64,000 bases of DNA from Cellulosimicrobium marinum (GTDB taxonomy: Bacteria > Actinomycetota > Actinomycetes > Actinomycetales > Cellulomonadaceae): positions 516,347-580,346 of the forward strand of contig NZ_JAJBZH010000003.1 in NCBI RefSeq assembly GCF_020551945.1, in the 5' to 3' direction. The notes under the pieces were generated by a model that was given only the letters and a program-made list of their open reading frames with translations, was not told the origin of the DNA and did no database searches. Shown piece after piece: positions 61,778-64,000 of the stretch (position 1 is its first letter; every line of letters starts with the position of its first letter). The position numbers were made by a program, and so were the translations under genes.

Positions 61778-63396
61778 GACTCGCTCCCTTCTCCGGTGGT
61801 GCGCGTGCGGAACGGGTCGTCGCTCGGCGGGTCCTCGACGCCCGCGGGCGCGAGGTCGGACAGCGTGACCTGCGCGGGCTCGCGCACGAGGTCGAGCGCG
61901 GGGGCTGGGTAGAACCCGAGGACCAGCAGGAGGGCGAGCAGCGGCGCCGCGACCCACTTCTCGCGGCCGGTCAGGTCGGGGAGCTCGTCGAGGCCCTCGT
62001 GCGTCCGCCCGGTGAAGACCTTCTGGTACGTGAGCAGCACGTAGAGCGCGGCGAGGACGACGCCGAGCACGGCGACGAGCGCGGCCCAGGGGCTGCGCGC
62101 GAACGTGCCGAGCAGGACCATGATCTCGCTGACGAACGTCGACAGGCCGGGCAGGGACAGCGCGGACAGGCCCGCCACGAGGAACGTCCCCGCGAGGACC
62201 GGGACCACCTTCTGCAGCCCGCCGTAGTCCGTGAGGCGTTGCGAGCGCTCCGGGTGGCGCGCCACGAGGAAGCCCGCGAGGAGGAACAGCGCCCCCGTCG
62301 AGATGCCGTGGTTGACCATGTACAGCGACGACCCGGCGACGCTCAGCGACGTGAACGCGAAGATGCCGAGCACGATGAACCCGAAGTGCGACACCGAGGT
62401 GTACGCGATCAGCCGCATGAGGTCGGTCTGCCCGATCGCCATGAGCGCCCCGTAGAGGATCGACACGACCGCGAGGACGACGACGACCGGTGCGGCCCAT
62501 GCGCTCGCGCTCGGGAAGAGCGGGAGGCACAGCGTGAGCATCCCGAACGTGCCGACCTTGTCCAGCACGCCCACGAGCAGGGTGGACGTGCCCGCGGGGG
62601 CGTGCTGGGCGGCGTCGGGAAGCCACGTGTGCACGGGGAAGAGCGGCGCCTTGATGGCGAAGGCGAGGAAGAACCCGAGGAACAGCAGGCGCTCCGTCGT
62701 GACGGGCATCGGGTTCGCGGCGAACGTCTCCACGAGGTTCGCCGTGAGGAACGCGTCGTCCGGGCGCGCGCCCGTCAGCGGGTCCACGGGGACCTGGACG
62801 TAGAGGGCGATGACGGCGGCGAGCATGACCAGACCGCCGGCGAGCGAGAACAGCAGGAACTTCACCGCCGCGTACCGGCGCCGCGTCCCGACGCCGAACC
62901 CGCCGATCATGAAGTAGACCGGGATGAGCATGGCCTCGAAGAGGACGTAGAAGAGGAACACGTCGCGCGCGACGAACACGGCGACCATGAACGCCTCGAG
63001 GAGCAGCACGAGGGCCAGGTAGTGGCGCAGGCGGCGCACGTCGCCGTCCTGCTCCTTCCACGCCGCGCCCACGACGAGCGGGACGAGCACCACGGCGAGC
63101 GCGACGAGCGCGAGCGCCACGCCGTCCGCACCGACCGCGTAGCTCGCGCCGATCTGCGGGATCCACGCATACGTCTCGGTGAGCTGGTGGGCGCCGGCCG
63201 CCGACGTGTCGAACGCCGCGAACGCGCACACGAGGAGGACCACCTCGACGAGGGCGGCGGTGAGCGCGAGACCGCGCACGGCGTTCAGCGCGCCGGAGCC
63301 GACGCCGCGCGTGCGGGCCGCGGCCGTGAGCCACACCGCGGCGGCACCGACGACGGGCCACGCGACGAGGAGGGTGAGCCAGGGAACGCTGTTCAT
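61774..63396 (-). CDS. nuoM: NADH-quinone oxidoreductase subunit M
   Basis: NuoM is an antiporter-like proton-pumping subunit of complex I. The 540-residue protein has about 14 helices and starts at ATG 63396 after AGGAGAG. Conserved segments: the Glu in FYVLFEAMLIPVYFMIG, KAPLFPVHTWLPDAAQHAP, and LIAYTSVSHFGFIVLG. A charged C-terminal tail of about 35 residues is specific to this lineage. It lies 12 nt after nuoL and overlaps nuoN by 4 nt, in the usual nuoL-M-N order. Confidence 0.97.
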   Translation of the reverse strand: MNSVPWLTLLVAWPVVGAAAVWLTAAARTRGVGSGALNAVRGLALTAALVEVVLLVCAFAAFDTSAAGAHQLTETYAWIPQIGASYAVGADGVALALVALAVVLVPLVVGAAWKEQDGDVRRLRHYLALVLLLEAFMVAVFVARDVFLFYVLFEAMLIPVYFMIGGFGVGTRRRYAAVKFLLFSLAGGLVMLAAVIALYVQVPVDPLTGARPDDAFLTANLVETFAANPMPVTTERLLFLGFFLAFAIKAPLFPVHTWLPDAAQHAPAGTSTLLVGVLDKVGTFGMLTLCLPLFPSASAWAAPVVVVLAVVSILYGALMAIGQTDLMRLIAYTSVSHFGFIVLGIFAFTSLSVAGSSLYMVNHGISTGALFLLAGFLVARHPERSQRLTDYGGLQKVVPVLAGTFLVAGLSALSLPGLSTFVSEIMVLLGTFARSPWAALVAVLGVVLAALYVLLTYQKVFTGRTHEGLDELPDLTGREKWVAAPLLALLLVLGFYPAPALDLVREPAQVTLSDLAPAGVEDPPSDDPFRTRTTGEGSES

Positions 63397-63408
63397 CAGG
63401 GTCTCTCC

Positions 63409-64000
63409 TCAGCTCGCGGTGCCGGTGGTCAGGGCGAGGACGACGGCGGCGATCACGACGAGGCCGCCGAGCATGGTCGCGCCGTAGGAGCGCACGTAGC
63501 CGTTCTGCCAGCCGCGCAACCACTCGCCCGCCCGGCCGACGAGCCCGGCGAGGCCGAGCCACCCGCCGTCGACCATCTCCTTGTCGGCGTAGACGAGGGA
63601 GCGCGTGAGGTACTGGCCGGGCCGCATGAAGACGGTCTCGTTGACGTCGTCCTGGTAGAGGTCGCGGCGCGCCGCCCGGGTGAGCGCGGTGCCGCGCGGG
63701 GCGCGGACCGGCACGGAGGACATCGCGTACTGCCGCCACGCGAGCGCGACGCCCACGGCGACGAGCAGGAGCGTGAGCGTGACGAGCGACCACACCGGCA
63801 GGACCGGTTCGTGGTGCTCCGCGTGCCCGGTCACCGGTTCGAGCCACGTGACGAACCGCGAGCCCGCGGCGAGGAGGCCGCCGAGCGCGACGGAGCCGAC
63901 GGCGAGGACGATCATCGGCCACGTCATGAGCCCCGGGGACTCGTGCGGGTGGCGCACGGGACCGTCCTGGGACCCGATGCCGTCGACCGACCCGCGCCCG
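63409..64000 (-). CDS. nuoL: NADH-quinone oxidoreductase subunit L (3' part)
   Basis: This is the C-terminal 196 codons of NuoL, the distal antiporter-like subunit whose long lateral helix runs along the membrane arm. The frame is open to the window edge; the visible part includes HPHESPGLMTWPMIVLAVGS, then the lateral-helix region and RDLYQDDVNETVFMRPGQ, followed by the last transmembrane helix. The start lies outside the window, so length and N-terminal motifs cannot be judged. Position before nuoM supports the call. Confidence 0.93.
   Translation of the reverse strand, partial: GRGSVDGIGSQDGPVRHPHESPGLMTWPMIVLAVGSVALGGLLAAGSRFVTWLEPVTGHAEHHEPVLPVWSLVTLTLLLVAVGVALAWRQYAMSSVPVRAPRGTALTRAARRDLYQDDVNETVFMRPGQYLTRSLVYADKEMVDGGWLGLAGLVGRAGEWLRGWQNGYVRSYGATMLGGLVVIAAVVLALTTGTAS

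Overview
The window reads as chromosomal DNA of a very GC-rich actinomycete. The best fit is a cellulose-degrading member of the Micrococcales, in the region of Cellulomonas, Cellulosimicrobium or Isoptericola. Reasons: uniformly extreme third-position GC, many GTG starts, several start codons sitting 6-7 nt after a -10 hexamer (leaderless mRNAs), the gene order trpT-secE-nusG-rplK-rplA, HadA/HadB-like MaoC genes beside rpmG, and a perfect 14-bp CebR/CelR box upstream of a Tat-exported protein. No phage, transposase, CRISPR array or rRNA was seen.

Layout. 1-2985 (minus): the transcription/translation block tRNA-Trp, secE, nusG, rplK, rplA. 3202-6989 (plus): an ABC-2 exporter (ATPase and permease) translationally coupled to a NarL-type two-component system. 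7047-8066: an adenosine-deaminase-like hydrolase. 8113-10798 (plus): a small anchored protein with a poly-aspartate tail, an OmpR-type sensor kinase and its regulator. 10899-12823 (minus): a secreted Ser/Ala/Gln/Thr-repeat protein and an APH-like phosphotransferase. The last three promoters share TCTCAT-type direct repeats in steps of 11 bp, a candidate regulon of that two-component system. 12931-14287: a membrane protein with a YtrA-type GntR regulator. 14548-16852: convergent L,D-transpeptidase lipoprotein and murB. 16862-21094: two MFS exporters divergent from a LacI regulator, with LacI-like palindromes at the exporter start. 21104-24422: a Tat-exported protein with a CebR/CelR box, then an ECF/SigE-family sigma factor and its membrane-anchored partner. 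24502-26185 (minus): MaoC pair, rpmG, and tRNAs Met, Thr and Tyr. 26310-28870 (plus): rarD, yajQ, a Cof-type HAD phosphatase. 28823-35183: a succinate-dehydrogenase-type flavoprotein, a large membrane protein of unknown function, htpX, and an FprA-type ferredoxin reductase.

35424-58634 (minus) is the most striking region: about 23 kb in which transcription starts with a 2019-residue anchored surface protein (cadherin/VCBS-like and fibronectin repeats). It continues through MoxR, DUF58, a transglutaminase-like membrane protein that lacks the catalytic cysteine, an RDD-FHA protein, a PP2C phosphatase, a zinc-ribbon/FHA protein, a membrane Ser/Thr kinase, a small FHA-like protein, a 1501-residue FHA-FtsK/EssC-type three-ATPase motor, and a WXG100 protein. 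Most neighbours overlap by 1-4 nt. This looks like a phosphorylation-controlled, non-canonical type VII-like export locus: it has the motor and the WXG100 substrate but no EccB, EccD, EccE, MycP, EsaA or EssB in the window.

58995-64000 (minus): a polyprenyl diphosphate synthase coupled to nuoN, nuoM and the 3' part of nuoL, which runs off the window. Quinone tail synthesis and complex I are therefore read together.
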